A DNA stretch of 64,000 nucleotides, taken from contig CAKZPD010000005.1 in NCBI GenBank assembly GCA_937138475.1, forward strand, positions 61,234 to 125,233, in the 5' to 3' direction. Shown one piece after another: positions 29,932 to 40,673 of this stretch. Each line of letters starts with the position of its first letter. Positions within the stretch are counted from its first letter, which is position 1. The notes under the pieces were generated by a model, which searched no databases, had not been told where the DNA came from, and worked only from the letters and a program-made list of their open reading frames with translations. The DNA is from an uncultured Sulfitobacter sp. (GTDB lineage Bacteria > Pseudomonadota > Alphaproteobacteria > Rhodobacterales > Rhodobacteraceae). A program made the translations under genes and the position numbers.

Positions 29932-30521
29932 TGTTCAAGCTGGGGTTGACCGGGTCGATCGGCATGGGCAAATCGACCACAGCGAAAATGTTTGCGGCGC
30001 ATGGCTGTGCGGTTTGGGATGCGGATGCAGCGGTGCATCGGCTTTATGCCAAGGGCGGTGCGGCTGTGCCTGCGCTTGCCGCGCTCTGGCCTGGTGCGAT
30101 CAAGGCCGGCGCCGTGGACCGGGCGGCGCTGCGCGAAATTATCGCCAGCGATCCCGATGCGATCCACAAGATCGAAAGGATCGTGCATCCGTTGGTGGCA
30201 CAGGACCGGGCCGAATTTATCGCCGCTGCGCCCAGCGATATCTTGGTGTTTGATATACCCATCCTGTTTGAAACCGGGGGCCATTTGGCCATGGATGCGG
30301 TGGCCTGTGTGCGGGTGGATGCCCAGACCCAGGCCCGCCGGGTGTTGGCACGCGGCACCATGACCGCCGCGCAATTCGACCAGATCCGCGCCAAGCAAAT
30401 GCCCAATGAAGAAAAATGCGCCATGTCAGATTTCATCATTGATACCGACAGTATGGAAACCGCAAACCGTCAGGTTGAACAGATCATCCAGACCATAAAG
30501 GACAGGCAAACCCATGCGTGA
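29931..30521 (+). CDS. coaE: Dephospho-CoA kinase
   Basis: A 196-residue kinase for the last step of coenzyme A synthesis. The P-loop GLTGSIGMGKSTTA is at the N-terminus, DADAAVHRLY follows, and the lid region HPLVAQDRAEF and DIPILFE are conserved. The ATG at 29931 overlaps the aroE TGA; a GTG one codon upstream is also in frame. The stop overlaps dnaQ by eight bases. Confidence 0.95.
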   Translation: MFKLGLTGSIGMGKSTTAKMFAAHGCAVWDADAAVHRLYAKGGAAVPALAALWPGAIKAGAVDRAALREIIASDPDAIHKIERIVHPLVAQDRAEFIAAAPSDILVFDIPILFETGGHLAMDAVACVRVDAQTQARRVLARGTMTAAQFDQIRAKQMPNEEKCAMSDFIIDTDSMETANRQVEQIIQTIKDRQTHA

Positions 30522-31203
30522 GATCGTTCTTGATACAGAAACCACCGGCTTTGATCCCGAAAGCGGCGACCGTATCGTTGAAATCGGCGCGGTTGAGCTG
30601 ATTGGCCATGTGGCCACGGGCGCGACGTTTCACCAATACATCAACCCCGAACGCAGCATGCCCGAGGATGCCTTCAAAGTGCATGGATTGGGCGATGAAT
30701 TTCTGCGCGACAAACCAAAGTTTGCCCAGGTCGGGCAGGCCTTTCTGGATTTCATTCAGGATTCAAAACTGGTTATTCACAACGCAGCCTTTGACATTAA
30801 ATTCCTGAACGCCGAGCTGCGCTGGATGGGGCTGCCGCAAATTCCCTGGGAACAGGCCATCGACACTCTGGCCATCGCCCGCAAGCGTTTTCCCGGCGCG
30901 CCGGCGTCTTTGGATGCGCTGTGTCGGCGCTTTAACATCGACAATACCGCGCGCACCCTGCATGGCGCCCTGCTCGATAGTGAAATCCTCGCCGATGTGT
31001 ATCTTGAGCTGATTGGCGGACGGCAACCTGATTTTGCACTGTCAGCCGATCAGGATGCCACAGGCACAGCCGCGGCCAGTTGGACACCGCCGCCCCGTCC
31101 GGCCCCCTTGCCGCCGCGCCTTACCGAAAACGAAGCCGCCGCCCATCAGACCTTTGTGGCCAAATTGGGCGACGGCGCATTGTGGCATCAGTTCAAAGCC
31201 TGA
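30514..31203 (+). CDS. dnaQ: DNA polymerase III epsilon subunit (3'-5' exonuclease)
   Basis: A 229-residue DEDDh proofreading exonuclease. Exo I is VLDTETTGFD (Asp7, Glu9), Exo II is HNAAFDIKFLN, and Exo III is HGALLDSEILADVY with the catalytic His and Asp. A proline-rich linker (about residues 185-205) leads to the C-terminal tail expected to bind the alpha subunit. AAAGGACAGG precedes the ATG at 30514, inside the coaE end. It is the last gene of the rightward maf-aroE-coaE-dnaQ unit next to the origin. Confidence 0.95.
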   Translation: MREIVLDTETTGFDPESGDRIVEIGAVELIGHVATGATFHQYINPERSMPEDAFKVHGLGDEFLRDKPKFAQVGQAFLDFIQDSKLVIHNAAFDIKFLNAELRWMGLPQIPWEQAIDTLAIARKRFPGAPASLDALCRRFNIDNTARTLHGALLDSEILADVYLELIGGRQPDFALSADQDATGTAAASWTPPPRPAPLPPRLTENEAAAHQTFVAKLGDGALWHQFKA

Positions 31204-31216
31204 TGCAAACCAACGA

Positions 31217-31696
31217 TTAGGCGTCGGCTTTGGGTGGGGTTTCCGCCTGACGACGGGCGATTTCATTGCGATAAAGTGCAATAAAGTCAATGTTTTCAAG
31301 GTTAAGCGGTGGAAAGCCACCATCGCGGGTGACATCGCTGACCACCCGGCGCAGGAACGGAAAGATCATCCGCGGGCATTCAATCAACAAGAACGGATGC
31401 AGCTGGTCCTCGGGGATGTTGTCGATGAAGAAAATCCCGACATAGTCGATTTCCAGAACAAACAGCGTGACCGCCCCATCCTTGGATTTGGAGGTGACAT
31501 TCAGCTTGATCGAGGTTTCATATTGATTTTCAACGCCGCGTTTCTTGGCATCAAGGTTGACCTGAACCTGAACGTCGGGGGTCACATCAGCGGGCGCGCC
31601 CTTTTGCGCCATGATGTTTTCGAACGACATATCGCGGATGAATTGTCCCAAGATGCGCATTTGCGGGGCTTGGGGTTGTGCGTCGGCTTCGGCCAT
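31217..31696 (-). CDS. secB: Protein-export chaperone SecB
   Basis: A 159-residue SecB, the cytoplasmic tetrameric chaperone that hands preproteins to SecA. Recognisable segments are MRILGQFIRDMSFENI, the beta-strand FVLEIDYVGIF, and the SecA-contact region HPFLLIECPRMIFPFLRRVV in part, followed by VSDVTRDGGFPPLNLENIDF. It converges with dnaQ and is transcribed in the same direction as fxsA. Confidence 0.95.
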   Translation of the reverse strand: MAEADAQPQAPQMRILGQFIRDMSFENIMAQKGAPADVTPDVQVQVNLDAKKRGVENQYETSIKLNVTSKSKDGAVTLFVLEIDYVGIFFIDNIPEDQLHPFLLIECPRMIFPFLRRVVSDVTRDGGFPPLNLENIDFIALYRNEIARRQAETPPKADA

Positions 31697-31749
31697 TGAT
31701 TACTCCTGAATTGAACTTGAAAAAGGGTTATCAGCTTGGCTTGGCAGGC

Positions 31750-32196
31750 TCAATGCTTTGTCCAACCCGAGGGGGCATCCCTGGGCCCAAGATCGGTATA
31801 ATCGGCGTCGATGATATCGTCTTGGGGATGGGTTTGCGCGGCGCTGTGGATATGGATACGGCTGCGCAGGGCCTGAAACATGGCGCGGCGCAAACCGGGC
31901 ACCAGCAGGGCAAAGCCGACCGCATCGGTGAAGAACCCCGGTGTCAGCAACAGTGCGCCGGAAAACAGGATCATCGCGCCATGCACCAGCGCTTCGGTCG
32001 GGTCGCGCATTTGTGACAAACTGCCGCGCAGTTGCTGCATCACCGCCAACCCCTGTGATCGCACAAGCCAAGTGCCCAAAATCGCGGTCAAAACCACGGT
32101 AAACAGGGTCCAGCCCAGGCCGATGGCGCCACCGATTTGAATAAACAGCGTAATCTCGATCAGTGGCACAATCAGAAACGCAAAAAAGAGCCACAT
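31750..32196 (-). CDS. fxsA: FxsA family membrane protein
   Basis: A 148-residue inner-membrane protein. It has two hydrophobic segments near the N-terminus (LFFAFLIVPLIEITLFIQIG and WTLFTVVLTAILGTWLV) and a third around residues 75-95 (LLLTPGFFTDAVGFALLV). The PLIEI, Gly-rich and TPGFFTD elements are typical of FxsA, whose overproduction affects phage exclusion in E. coli; its normal role is unclear. The ATG at 32196 has AAAGGAG at good spacing, so the longer frame starting at 32214 is not used. It is divergent from the Tim44-like gene. Confidence 0.88.
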   Translation of the reverse strand: MWLFFAFLIVPLIEITLFIQIGGAIGLGWTLFTVVLTAILGTWLVRSQGLAVMQQLRGSLSQMRDPTEALVHGAMILFSGALLLTPGFFTDAVGFALLVPGLRRAMFQALRSRIHIHSAAQTHPQDDIIDADYTDLGPRDAPSGWTKH

Positions 32197-32301
32197 ATAT
32201 GGCACTCCTTTCATGGGGGTCAGAGTGGACTTGAAGCGGTCACTCCCCTACATAAGAGATCAAGTGACTTGTTTCCATGCTTGCGACCCAAAGAGGTTCT
32301 T

Positions 32302-32955
32302 ATGAATTCGCCCCTTCTCCAGCTTTTGGTGCTGGCCGGCATTGCCGTGTTCTTGATTATCCGGTTGAAAAATGTGCTTGGCACCCGCGAAGGTTTTGAA
32401 AAACCACCGGCCCCCACGGTTGCGCGCCGCAAAGGCCCCGACCTTGCGGTGATCGAAGGCGGACCCGATCTGGATATTACCGATCATTTCGATGAGGGCA
32501 CCGCGCCCGCCAAAGCGCTGGCAGCGATGAAACGCGCCGAGCCATCCTTCAACGTCACCGATTTCATGTCTGGTGCGCGCGGCGCCTATGAGATGATCGT
32601 CATGGGCTATGAGCGCGGCGATCTGGACGATATCCGTGGCTTTCTGGCCGAAGATATCTTTGACAGCTTTGTGGATGGAATTGCCGCCCGTGAGGATCAA
32701 GGCCTAAGCATCGAAGCCAACTTTATCGGCGTCCGAGAACTAAAGCTGATCAACGCCACATTTGACGATGCCACCCAAGAGGCCGAGCTGACGCTCCGCT
32801 TTATCGGAGAGCTGACCTCGGTCGTGCGCAACACTGAAGGTGAGATCGTCGAAGGCAGCAGCGATGAAATAAAGCGCCAAAAGGACACCTGGGCCTTTGC
32901 CCGCAAGATGGGCAGCGAAAACCCCAACTGGATGCTGGTGTCGACCGACGCCTAA
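32302..32955 (+). CDS. Tim44-like domain membrane protein
   Basis: A 217-residue protein with an N-terminal membrane anchor (LLQLLVLAGIAVFLIIRL), a linker, and a C-terminal Tim44/TimA-type domain (FMSGARGAYEMIVMGYERGD and onward to KMGSENPNWMLVSTDA). In alphaproteobacteria this family is related to the mitochondrial import motor subunit, and its bacterial job is not settled. The ATG at 32302 has AAGAGG upstream and opens at the anchor. It is divergent from fxsA and precedes the Smr gene by 60 bases. Confidence 0.85.
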   Translation: MNSPLLQLLVLAGIAVFLIIRLKNVLGTREGFEKPPAPTVARRKGPDLAVIEGGPDLDITDHFDEGTAPAKALAAMKRAEPSFNVTDFMSGARGAYEMIVMGYERGDLDDIRGFLAEDIFDSFVDGIAAREDQGLSIEANFIGVRELKLINATFDDATQEAELTLRFIGELTSVVRNTEGEIVEGSSDEIKRQKDTWAFARKMGSENPNWMLVSTDA

Positions 32956-33015
32956 GCCGGGGCAGGGTCAGTTTATGCGGGTGTGTGCGATGACCCCAAT
33001 GCCAAAGGCCGCCGG

Positions 33016-33600
33016 ATGAAGCGGCGCACCCTCAAACCCGAAGAGCTTGAGCTGTGGAAGCGGGTGACCGATCAGACCCGCCCGCTTGACCCCCCCCAAG
33101 CCCGGACCAGCCTGGTCAAACCGCCTGGCCATGAATCGGCCAAGCTCATCAAGGGCCGGCCGCCCTTGCCGCCGTTGGTGCGCCGCCCCACGTCGCCGCC
33201 GCCCCGACATGATCTTGCCCCCAGCCTGCCCGACCACTTTGGCCAAGCGCCGCTGCGAATGGACAAGAAAACCTATGCGGCGCTCAAACGGGGCAAAGCC
33301 CGCCCCGAAGGCCGGATTGATCTGCATGGCATGACGCTGGACCGTGCCCACCCGGCCTTGCTGCGCTTTGTGCTGGGGGCGCACGCATCCGGCAAGCGGC
33401 TGGTTCTGGTCATCACCGGCAAAGGCAAAAACCGCGACGAAGGCGGCCCGATCCCGGTGCGTTACGGGGTGTTGCGCCACCAGGTGCCGCAATGGCTGGC
33501 GATGGCGCCTTTGTCATCGGTTGTGCTTCAGGTCACGCCTGCACATATCAGCCACGGCGGCGGTGGTGCCTATTACATCTATCTAAAGCGCCAGCGTTAA
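33016..33600 (+). CDS. Smr/MutS2 C-terminal domain protein
   Basis: A 194-residue protein. The basic N-terminal half has no clear domain. The C-terminal half is an Smr domain with RIDLHGMTLDRAHPALLRF and LVLVITGKGKNRDEGGPI, then VPQWL; such domains act as nucleases or in ribosome rescue (SmrB-like). The ATG at 33016 has AAAGG upstream; a GTG at 32983 would extend it by 11 residues. The 3' end overlaps the convergent MFS gene by 18 bases. From memory, mltA often lies between the Tim44-like and Smr genes in this order, and it is absent here. Confidence 0.82.
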   Translation: MKRRTLKPEELELWKRVTDQTRPLDPPQARTSLVKPPGHESAKLIKGRPPLPPLVRRPTSPPPRHDLAPSLPDHFGQAPLRMDKKTYAALKRGKARPEGRIDLHGMTLDRAHPALLRFVLGAHASGKRLVLVITGKGKNRDEGGPIPVRYGVLRHQVPQWLAMAPLSSVVLQVTPAHISHGGGGAYYIYLKRQR

Positions 33601-34800
33601 CGCCCCGCCAAAGCGCTTTAACCCGATCCATGTCATCGCGCTGGCAAACAGGAAAAACCCCGAAACCCCAAGGTATTGGCTTTCAAGCCCGATGCCGCCG
33701 TCAATCAACAGGCCGGTAACGGCCGGCCCGATGGCCGATCCCAAAACCATCACCGCCGCCGCCATGGCCTTGATCGCTCCGATGTGCCGGGTGCCGTAAA
33801 ACTCCGCCCAAAAGGCAGCGGGCAAGGTGGCATTCGCCCCGGTGGTCAGCCCCAAGAACACAAACCCCGTCAGCGCCGCCGCCAGGGTTTCCCCCTGCGA
33901 GAAAAAGCCAAAAGCCACCACCATCGGCAACAGGTAAAACGGCATCAAACGCCGCGTGCCCCAACGGTCCAACGCCCAGCCCGATCCGACCATCGCGGCA
34001 ATTGCAACAGCGGTATAAACCGGAAACATCGCCACCAATTGCAGATGCGACCACCCCTTAAGCCCGGCAAAATGCACCTGGTGAAAAAAGAACGCCGTGT
34101 TGAACGCCGATGGCCCCAGCAGCGCCGGAATGATGAACCAGAACAACGGATGACGCAGGCTTTGCCGCCGGCTCCAATGGTGCCCCCCCATCCCAAGGGA
34201 TTGATTTTCATGCACCATGGATTGCGGACGTCGCTCGCGGCGCAACAACCGGGTCAACAGCGGGATCGCGCTCAGCGCCACAACCGCCGCCACAACCCAC
34301 AACCCCCGCCAGCCCACAACCGGCAAAAGCGCCACAAACCCCAGCGGCAAGAACGATTCGCCGACCGAAAACCCCAGCGTCGCAATCGCCAAGGCCCGCC
34401 CCCGCGTTGCCACGAACCACCGCGCCATTGCCACAATGGCAATGTGGCTGCTCATGCCCTGCCCGGCAAACCTCAGGGCAAAGATCACCAGCGGCAGCGC
34501 CCAAACATAAGGGTTGATCGCCATCGCCAGACAGGCCAGCGCCAAAACCGCCAAAACCGCCGGCCCCAGGGCCCGCACCCGAAACAGATCGGTCAACCCT
34601 CCGGCCCAGATCATCACCCCGGCTGATGCTGCGGTGCCCAGCGAATACATCGCCCCCCATTGCCCATGGCTCAGCCCGAAATCCCGCTGGATATGGGCCG
34701 CAAAAATCGAAATGAAAAACGTCTGCCCAAAAGACGACATCAGCGTCAAAAGCGCCCCCGCCGCCAGCCAAGGCGCATTCAGCCGCAAAAACCCAAACAT
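33583..34800 (-). CDS. MFS transporter
   Basis: A 405-residue major facilitator with about 12 hydrophobic helices. It starts MFGFLRLNAPWLAAGALLTL and has an MFS loop-2-like GGLTDLFRVRALGP and a strongly basic central loop (LLTRLLRRERRPQS). The substrate is unknown. The open frame extends to 34869, but the extra 23 codons are a translation of intergenic repeat copy 3, so I set the start at 34800. It lies downstream of hslU on the same strand. Confidence 0.85.
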   Translation of the reverse strand: MFGFLRLNAPWLAAGALLTLMSSFGQTFFISIFAAHIQRDFGLSHGQWGAMYSLGTAASAGVMIWAGGLTDLFRVRALGPAVLAVLALACLAMAINPYVWALPLVIFALRFAGQGMSSHIAIVAMARWFVATRGRALAIATLGFSVGESFLPLGFVALLPVVGWRGLWVVAAVVALSAIPLLTRLLRRERRPQSMVHENQSLGMGGHHWSRRQSLRHPLFWFIIPALLGPSAFNTAFFFHQVHFAGLKGWSHLQLVAMFPVYTAVAIAAMVGSGWALDRWGTRRLMPFYLLPMVVAFGFFSQGETLAAALTGFVFLGLTTGANATLPAAFWAEFYGTRHIGAIKAMAAAVMVLGSAIGPAVTGLLIDGGIGLESQYLGVSGFFLFASAMTWIGLKRFGGALTLAL

Positions 34801-34816
34801 CTGCCCACCGCCCCCG

Positions 34817-34852
34817 CTTCTTTTGTTCTTAAATATCCCCGCCGGAGGCTCC
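34817..34852 (-). repeat. Intergenic repeat, copy 3 of 4
   Basis: An exact copy of the 36-base element at 8860, on the minus strand between the hslU stop (34890) and the MFS start (34800). It is again in the sense orientation of the gene that ends just upstream (hslU). Confidence 0.8.
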
Positions 34853-34889
34853 CGAAATCCGCCCCGCACACCGCGGTGATCAGGGCACC

Positions 34890-36197
34890 CTACAGAACAT
34901 AGCGGCTCAAATCGGCCGATTTGCTCAAAGCGCCCAGATTGGTCTCGACGAATTGCGCATCCACCGTCACGGTCTCACCGCCTCGGTCGGGGGCATGGAA
35001 CGACAGCTCCTCGAACACGCGCTCCATCACGGTATACAGCCGCCGCGCCCCGATGTTTTCAACGCTCTGGTTAACCTCGGCGGCGATCTTCGCCAGGGCG
35101 GCAATCCCGTCGGCGGTAAAGCTGACGGTGACCTGCTCTGTCCCCATCAGCGCGGTATATTGCAAGGTCAGCGCATTGTCGGTTTCGGTCAAGATGCGGA
35201 CGAAATCGGCCTCGGTCAGGGCGCGCAGCTCTACCCGGATCGGCAACCGGCCCTGCAATTCCGGCAACAGATCCGATGGTTTGGCGATATGAAACGCGCC
35301 CGAGGCAATAAACAGGATATGATCGGTCTTGACCGGCCCGTGTTTGGTGCTGACGGTGGTGCCTTCGATCAATGGCAAAAGGTCACGCTGCACGCCTTCG
35401 CGGCTTACATCGCCGCCCCGTGCATCCGACCGGGCGCAAACCTTGTCGATTTCATCCAGAAACACGATGCCATTTTGTTCGACGGCGGTGATGGCATTGC
35501 GGGTGACGGCCTCGTCATCCAGCAGTTTGTCAGCCTCTTCCCCGATCAAGATCTCATAGCTTTGCGCCACGCTCAGCCGCTTGCGCGCGGTGCGCCCGCC
35601 CAGCGCCTTTCCGAACAGATCGCCCAGGTTCATCATCCCCATGCTGCCACCGGGTTGACCGGGGATATCCATCATTGGAAAGGGGTTTGACGTATCGGCC
35701 AGCTCCAGTTCGATCATCGTATCGTCCAGCTCTCCGGCCTTCAGCTTGCGGCGGAACATGTCGCGCGTGGTCTCGCGCGCATCAGTGCCGGCAAGGGCTT
35801 CGATCACCCGATCTTCGGCGGCTTTATGGGCCTTGGCGCGGACCTCGTCGCGCATGGTTTCGCGGGTCATGGCGATGGCGCTGTCCAACAGATCGCGGAT
35901 GATCTGTTCCACGTCCCGCCCGACATAGCCGACTTCGGTGAATTTCGTCGCCTCAACCTTCAGGAACGGCGCCCGCGCCAGCTTGGCCAGACGGCGGCTG
36001 ATCTCGGTTTTGCCGACCCCGGTCGGACCGATCATCAGGATATTCTTCGGATAAACCTCGTCGCGCAGATCATCGGGCAATTGCTTGCGCCGCCAACGAT
36101 TGCGCAGCGCCACCGCCACCGCCCGCTTGGCGTCTTTCTGGCCGATGATGAAACGATCCAGCTCGCTTACGATTTCACGGGGGGTCAGGTCGGTCAT
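34890..36197 (-). CDS. hslU: HslU, ATPase subunit of HslUV protease
   Basis: A 435-residue AAA+ unfoldase that feeds HslV. It begins [20 protein letters not shown]. Walker A is [10 protein letters not shown] (residues 57-66), the pore loop is [10 protein letters not shown], and Walker B is [11 protein letters not shown]. The intermediate domain lies between, and the C-terminal tail SRYVL, which docks into HslV, is intact. The ATG at 36197 follows hslV by 78 bases; an in-frame start at 36221 is not needed. Confidence 0.97.
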   Translation of the reverse strand: MTDLTPREIVSELDRFIIGQKDAKRAVAVALRNRWRRKQLPDDLRDEVYPKNILMIGPTGVGKTEISRRLAKLARAPFLKVEATKFTEVGYVGRDVEQIIRDLLDSAIAMTRETMRDEVRAKAHKAAEDRVIEALAGTDARETTRDMFRRKLKAGELDDTMIELELADTSNPFPMMDIPGQPGGSMGMMNLGDLFGKALGGRTARKRLSVAQSYEILIGEEADKLLDDEAVTRNAITAVEQNGIVFLDEIDKVCARSDARGGDVSREGVQRDLLPLIEGTTVSTKHGPVKTDHILFIASGAFHIAKPSDLLPELQGRLPIRVELRALTEADFVRILTETDNALTLQYTALMGTEQVTVSFTADGIAALAKIAAEVNQSVENIGARRLYTVMERVFEELSFHAPDRGGETVTVDAQFVETNLGALSKSADLSRYVL

Positions 36198-36275
36198 GGG
36201 CTTGGATCCTTTTGGAGGCACAGCACCAGCGGGTCGCGGCGGCTGTCATTTGGGTCACGAACAGGGCCGGACGGG

Positions 36276-36833
36276 TCAGGCATCTATGGTTTCGACGGTC
36301 AGATTGCCATTGGTATAGACACAAATATCGGCGGCAATGGCCATGGCATCCCGGGCGATGGTTTCGGCGGTTTTGTCGCTGTCCATCATGGCCCGCGCCG
36401 CCGCCAGCGCAAAGTTCCCGCCCGATCCGATGGCGGCAATACCGTGTTCGGGTTCCAGAACATCCCCGGCGCCGGTGATCACCAACAAATCGCGGCCATC
36501 GGTGACGATCAACATGGCCTCAAGCTTTTGCAGATATTTGTCGGTGCGCCAGTCCTTGGCCAGTTCGACACTGGCGCGCGCCAGCTGACCGGGCGTGGCC
36601 TCAAGCTTGGCCTCCAGGCGCTCAAGCAGGGTAAAGGCATCGGCGGTTGATCCGGCGAACCCGGCCAAGACCTCAAAACCGCCGGGCGCCAGGCGCCGCA
36701 CCTTGCGGGCGCTGCCTTTGATCACGGTCTGGCCCAACGATACCTGCCCATCGCCGGCGATCACCACCTTGCCGTCTTTTTTGACGCCAATGATCGTTGT
36801 GCCGTGCCATCCGGGGAAATCGCTTTGGGTCAT
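36276..36833 (-). CDS. hslV: HslV, peptidase subunit of HslUV protease
   Basis: A 185-residue proteasome-like threonine peptidase. The mature N-terminal threonine is expected in [17 protein letters not shown], after removal of about ten residues, the extended propeptide common in alphaproteobacteria. [14 protein letters not shown] and [13 protein letters not shown] are typical. GCAGGAGAG precedes the ATG at 36833. A CTTGCC / GATTAGAT pair at 36857-36885 (minus strand) could be a heat-shock type promoter, but the match is weak. It heads the hslV-hslU unit. Confidence 0.95.
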   Translation of the reverse strand: MTQSDFPGWHGTTIIGVKKDGKVVIAGDGQVSLGQTVIKGSARKVRRLAPGGFEVLAGFAGSTADAFTLLERLEAKLEATPGQLARASVELAKDWRTDKYLQKLEAMLIVTDGRDLLVITGAGDVLEPEHGIAAIGSGGNFALAAARAMMDSDKTAETIARDAMAIAADICVYTNGNLTVETIDA

Positions 36834-36913
36834 CTGTCTCTCCTGCTTTGGATCACATCTAATCAGGCCGGGGCGGGGTGGCAAGATCAGCCCGCCGGGT
36901 AAACACCCCGCAA

Positions 36914-36939
36914 CAAAAAAGGCGCCCCAATGGGGCGCC
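36914..36939 (-). terminator. Intrinsic terminator of trxA
   Basis: On the minus strand GGCGCCCC pairs with GGGGCGCC around a three-base loop and is followed directly by TTTTTTG, the classical form of a Rho-independent terminator. It lies 25 bases after the trxA stop and upstream of hslV. Confidence 0.88.
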
Positions 36940-36964
36940 TGTCAGTCTGTAATCGGCCCGCAGA

Positions 36965-37285
36965 TCAGATCGACTGCTCGATCCAGCTTTGCAGCGCCGC
37001 TTTGGGTTTGGCACCGGCCATATTGGCAACCACTTGGCCGTCCTTAAAGATAAACAGCGCCGGAATACCGCGCACGCCCATCTGCGCCGGTGAATTTGGA
37101 TTGGAATCCACATCAACCTTGACGATCTTGACCTTGCCGGCCAGCTCGGCCGACAGCTCTTCCAGGGCGGGGCCGATTTGTTTGCATGGGCCGCACCATT
37201 CAGCCCAGAAATCCACCACGACGGGCAGGTCTGCGTTTTTAACTTCGGCGTCGAATGTGGCGTCTGTCACGGCGAGAGTGGCCAT
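36965..37285 (-). CDS. trxA: Thioredoxin
   Basis: A 106-residue thioredoxin with the active site WCGPC (Cys31, Cys34) and the cis-proline segment [11 protein letters not shown]. It reduces protein disulfides in the cytoplasm. AGGAGA precedes the ATG at 37285. It lies 31 bases after addA on the same strand and ends in a strong terminator. Confidence 0.96.
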   Translation of the reverse strand: MATLAVTDATFDAEVKNADLPVVVDFWAEWCGPCKQIGPALEELSAELAGKVKIVKVDVDSNPNSPAQMGVRGIPALFIFKDGQVVANMAGAKPKAALQSWIEQSI

Positions 37286-37316
37286 TTTTGTCTCCTGACT
37301 TGTGTTCCGGGTGAAC

Positions 37317-40300
37317 CTAAGAAGCCGCTGCCACTTCGTCAAGATATGGCGTCGCCTTCAGCGCCTGTATCACCATATCGTGGGGCAGGGGCATCAGGCT
37401 GGCGGTTTTTGTCCAGACAATAGCGGTTTCAACACGTTGCCCGGCAAATATCTGCGCCAGACCATGGGCATAGGCGCCCATTTGCCGCAGCAGCCCCTCG
37501 GGGCAATCTTCGGGGCGCTTGGGCACGGCGGCATTGGTTTTGAAATCAACCGCCAGAATACCGTCTGGCCCAAGGATCAGCCGGTCAATGGTGCCATGCA
37601 GGCGCCGGGTGCCAAGATCAGCCGATATCGGAACCTCGGCAAGGGTGCCGGCGGCAAAGAATGGCGCCAGTTGCGGGGACAGCAGCACGGCCTTGGCTTC
37701 GGCAAGGGCGGGTGGGGCGATGTTCAGCCGCTGTTCAATTTGTGGCCAGTCGGCGCGATCATGTGCCGCCAGGGTTTCCAGCGCCAGATGCACCTGCGTG
37801 CCATACAGTTTGGCGGCGTCTTCGTCTTGGCCCAGGGCCGACGCCAGCGCCTTGGCCCCGCCCAGATCCGATGGGGACAAGGTGCCCGCCGGTGGGATGA
37901 TTGCCGGTGCCGGATGCTGAAAATAGTCGGGTAGTTGCGGCGCAGGCGGGGTTGATTGGCTGGCGCTGCGCGGCGGGGCGGCGTGCCAATCGCCATGGCT
38001 CAGCCGCAGCACCTTTTGCCCGCCTGTCTCGATCTGGGTCGCGTTCAGCTTGTGCATCGCGGCTTGGATCTCTTGGTACCAGGTGTCGCCGCCGCTGCCC
38101 AAATCGCCGGACGCTGCAACAATCAACCATTTTTCCGCCCGCGTCATCGCGACATACAGCAGCCGCGCGCGTTCATGCGCGGCGATATCCGCCTGGTCTT
38201 GAACCGCGTTGTTCAACACCTCGGGCCGGGTTTTTTCGGTCATCCGCCAGACTGGCAAACCGTCAAACGTCACGATGCTGTCGTTGTTGCCAGACCGCAG
38301 GTTCCCCGTTTCCGGCAGGATCACGATTGGCGCCTCAAGCCCTTTGGCGCCATGCACGGTCATCACCCTGATCTGATCCGAAGCAGCGTCGATTTGCCGT
38401 TTGATTTCAAGATCATCGGTGGCCATCCACGATAAGAACCCGGTCAGGCTGGGCACGGCTGTCCGCTCATAGGCCAAGGCCTGGGTCAGCAGGGCATTGA
38501 TGCCATCCTCGGCCTCGGTGCCCAGTCTGGCCAGCAATTTGCGGCGCCCCTGATGGCGGGTCAAAATGCGTTCGATCAGATCATAGGGGCGCAGAAAATC
38601 GACATTGTCGCGCAGGTCCATCAGGATATTAAGGGTGTCTGGATGCGTCTCAGACGCGCGCAGAACCTGCCACAGATGGGTTTGACCGCGCCCATGCGCC
38701 AGATCAAAAAGCGCCTGTTCATCCCAACCAAAAAGCGGCGATCTTAGTGCGGTGGCCAAGGACAGGCTGTCTTCTGGCAGGTCAAGAAAGGCCAACAACG
38801 CCCCCAGGTCGCGCACCGCCAGTTCGGCCCCAACCTTGAGACGATCTGACCCGGCGATGGGCAGATCATGCGCTTTGCAGGCGCGGATGATATCAGCGAA
38901 AATCCCCGACCGTTTGCGGACAAGAATCAAGAAATCTTTTGGCGTGACCGGGCGGCGGATCGGCTCGCGGGTATCGGGGTCTTCGTCCGGCAGCGTTTCA
39001 TTGGCAATCATGTGTTGAATTTGCGCGGCGATACGATCGGCCAGAACGATATTGCTTTGCGGGGCGGTGTGCCGGTCCAGCGGATCGGTCCAATGGGGCG
39101 GGTCGCTGGGCGGCACATCCTGAACCAGCGGCCACAGATCGACCCGGCCGGGCAGTTGGTCCTTAAAGGCACGGTGCAGCCCCCCGGCGTTGAACCCGGC
39201 GCTGCTTTGGCCATTGAATGTCACATCCACCAGCCGCAAAATCGCATCCGATGACCGAAAGGAATATTCAAGCGTCAGGTTCTGAAAGGCCTGCCCGGCC
39301 CCGGTCAGCTTGTCTTGGAATTCGCTTTGCATTCGGTCGAATTCGCGCGGATCGGCGCCCTGGAAAGAATAGATGGATTGCTTTTTGTCCCCGACAACGA
39401 AAAGCGTGCGCAGCACATCGGCGCGGGCGCCTTCGCCGCTTGAGAATTCAGCGGCCAGTTTGCGGATTACGTCCCATTGGGCCGGGCTGGTGTCCTGGGC
39501 CTCGTCCACCAGAATATGGTCGATCCCGCCATCAATCCGATACAGCACCCAGGCCGCCACCGCAGGGTTGGTCAAAAGCGCCCGCGCCTTGAAGATCAGA
39601 TCGTCAAAATCCAACCAGCCACGGGCCTGTTTTTCGTGGTCATAACGCGCCAGAAAGGCCCGCGCGAATTGATGCAGCGCATGGGTTTTGCGCGCCGCCA
39701 TCAGGCCGACGCGCAGCGGCCTTGCTGCCTCGACCCGCAGCATCAGCGCCTCGAGCGCGGGCATATATTGGCCCAGTTTGGCCTGGCTGGCCTTGGTGGG
39801 AAAGCTGCCGATTTTGGCGCAGCCCACCTTGGCACCCGAGGCGTTGATCATCTTTCCCTCAAGTATTTCAAGCGCGGGCATATCAAGATCGGTGATCATC
39901 GACAGGGCGTCGGCAGCCTTGGCATCATTGCCGCCCTGGGCCCGCATCTGCGGGAGGATCGCCTTGATCAGCGCCGCTTCGTCGCCGTGAAAAACCCCGC
40001 GCAAGATCTGGTTTTCGTCCAGATCCGCCGGCAGATGCAGCAACGACAAGATATCAGCCAGCGTCTTGTCTTGGTCAAAGCCATCCCGAAAGCGGGTGAC
40101 CGCCTTGGCCAGCCCATCCAGATCACCGGCGGTCAACTGCCGCAGCGCGGTGTTCAGCGCCTCGGCGTCTGGGCCATCGGCGATTTGGTCGATGATCTCA
40201 GCTCGCAGAAGCTGTGCGGCGCGGTCTTCGATTTCGGTGAACTGGGGGCTGACGCGCGCCTCAAGCGGAAAGCGGCGCAACAGGGCCGCACAAAACGAAT

Positions 40301-40673
40301 GGATCGTCTGGATCTTCAGGCCGCCCGGCGTTTCGATGGCGCGGGCAAACAGGGTTCGGGCCTGGCGCAGTTTGGCGGCGTCGATGGTTCCAGCCGTTCC
40401 CAGCGCGGTCAGCGCGGCGGTCAGCTTGTCATCCGGCAGCATCGCCCATTCGCCCAGCCGGTCAAACAGCCGGTTTTGCATCTCGGAGGCGGCGGCCTTG
40501 GTATAGGTCAGGCACAAGATGTGTTGCGGCTGAACGGCATCCAGCAACAACCGCGCCACCCGGTCGGTCAGCACCCGCGTTTTGCCCGACCCGGCATTTG
40601 CCGCCAGCCAGGTTGATGTGTCGGGGCGCGCGGCGCGCACCTGGGCAACCGAGGCGGCATTCATTTGGGTCAT
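37317..40673 (-). CDS. addA: Double-strand break repair helicase AddA
   Basis: An 1118-residue UvrD-type helicase-nuclease. Walker A is [12 protein letters not shown] (residues 24-35), Walker B is [16 protein letters not shown], and motif VI includes [13 protein letters not shown]. The C-terminal nuclease has [14 protein letters not shown], matching the lambda-exonuclease-like D-x-K signature. With AddB it resects broken ends to load RecA. Its ATG overlaps the addB stop (ATGA). Confidence 0.95.
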   Translation of the reverse strand: MTQMNAASVAQVRAARPDTSTWLAANAGSGKTRVLTDRVARLLLDAVQPQHILCLTYTKAAASEMQNRLFDRLGEWAMLPDDKLTAALTALGTAGTIDAAKLRQARTLFARAIETPGGLKIQTIHSFCAALLRRFPLEARVSPQFTEIEDRAAQLLRAEIIDQIADGPDAEALNTALRQLTAGDLDGLAKAVTRFRDGFDQDKTLADILSLLHLPADLDENQILRGVFHGDEAALIKAILPQMRAQGGNDAKAADALSMITDLDMPALEILEGKMINASGAKVGCAKIGSFPTKASQAKLGQYMPALEALMLRVEAARPLRVGLMAARKTHALHQFARAFLARYDHEKQARGWLDFDDLIFKARALLTNPAVAAWVLYRIDGGIDHILVDEAQDTSPAQWDVIRKLAAEFSSGEGARADVLRTLFVVGDKKQSIYSFQGADPREFDRMQSEFQDKLTGAGQAFQNLTLEYSFRSSDAILRLVDVTFNGQSSAGFNAGGLHRAFKDQLPGRVDLWPLVQDVPPSDPPHWTDPLDRHTAPQSNIVLADRIAAQIQHMIANETLPDEDPDTREPIRRPVTPKDFLILVRKRSGIFADIIRACKAHDLPIAGSDRLKVGAELAVRDLGALLAFLDLPEDSLSLATALRSPLFGWDEQALFDLAHGRGQTHLWQVLRASETHPDTLNILMDLRDNVDFLRPYDLIERILTRHQGRRKLLARLGTEAEDGINALLTQALAYERTAVPSLTGFLSWMATDDLEIKRQIDAASDQIRVMTVHGAKGLEAPIVILPETGNLRSGNNDSIVTFDGLPVWRMTEKTRPEVLNNAVQDQADIAAHERARLLYVAMTRAEKWLIVAASGDLGSGGDTWYQEIQAAMHKLNATQIETGGQKVLRLSHGDWHAAPPRSASQSTPPAPQLPDYFQHPAPAIIPPAGTLSPSDLGGAKALASALGQDEDAAKLYGTQVHLALETLAAHDRADWPQIEQRLNIAPPALAEAKAVLLSPQLAPFFAAGTLAEVPISADLGTRRLHGTIDRLILGPDGILAVDFKTNAAVPKRPEDCPEGLLRQMGAYAHGLAQIFAGQRVETAIVWTKTASLMPLPHDMVIQALKATPYLDEVAAAS

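Noticed and set aside
34801..34869. Longer N-terminus for the MFS transporter
   Set aside because: The added codons translate intergenic repeat copy 3, and the first helix starts at the ATG at 34800.
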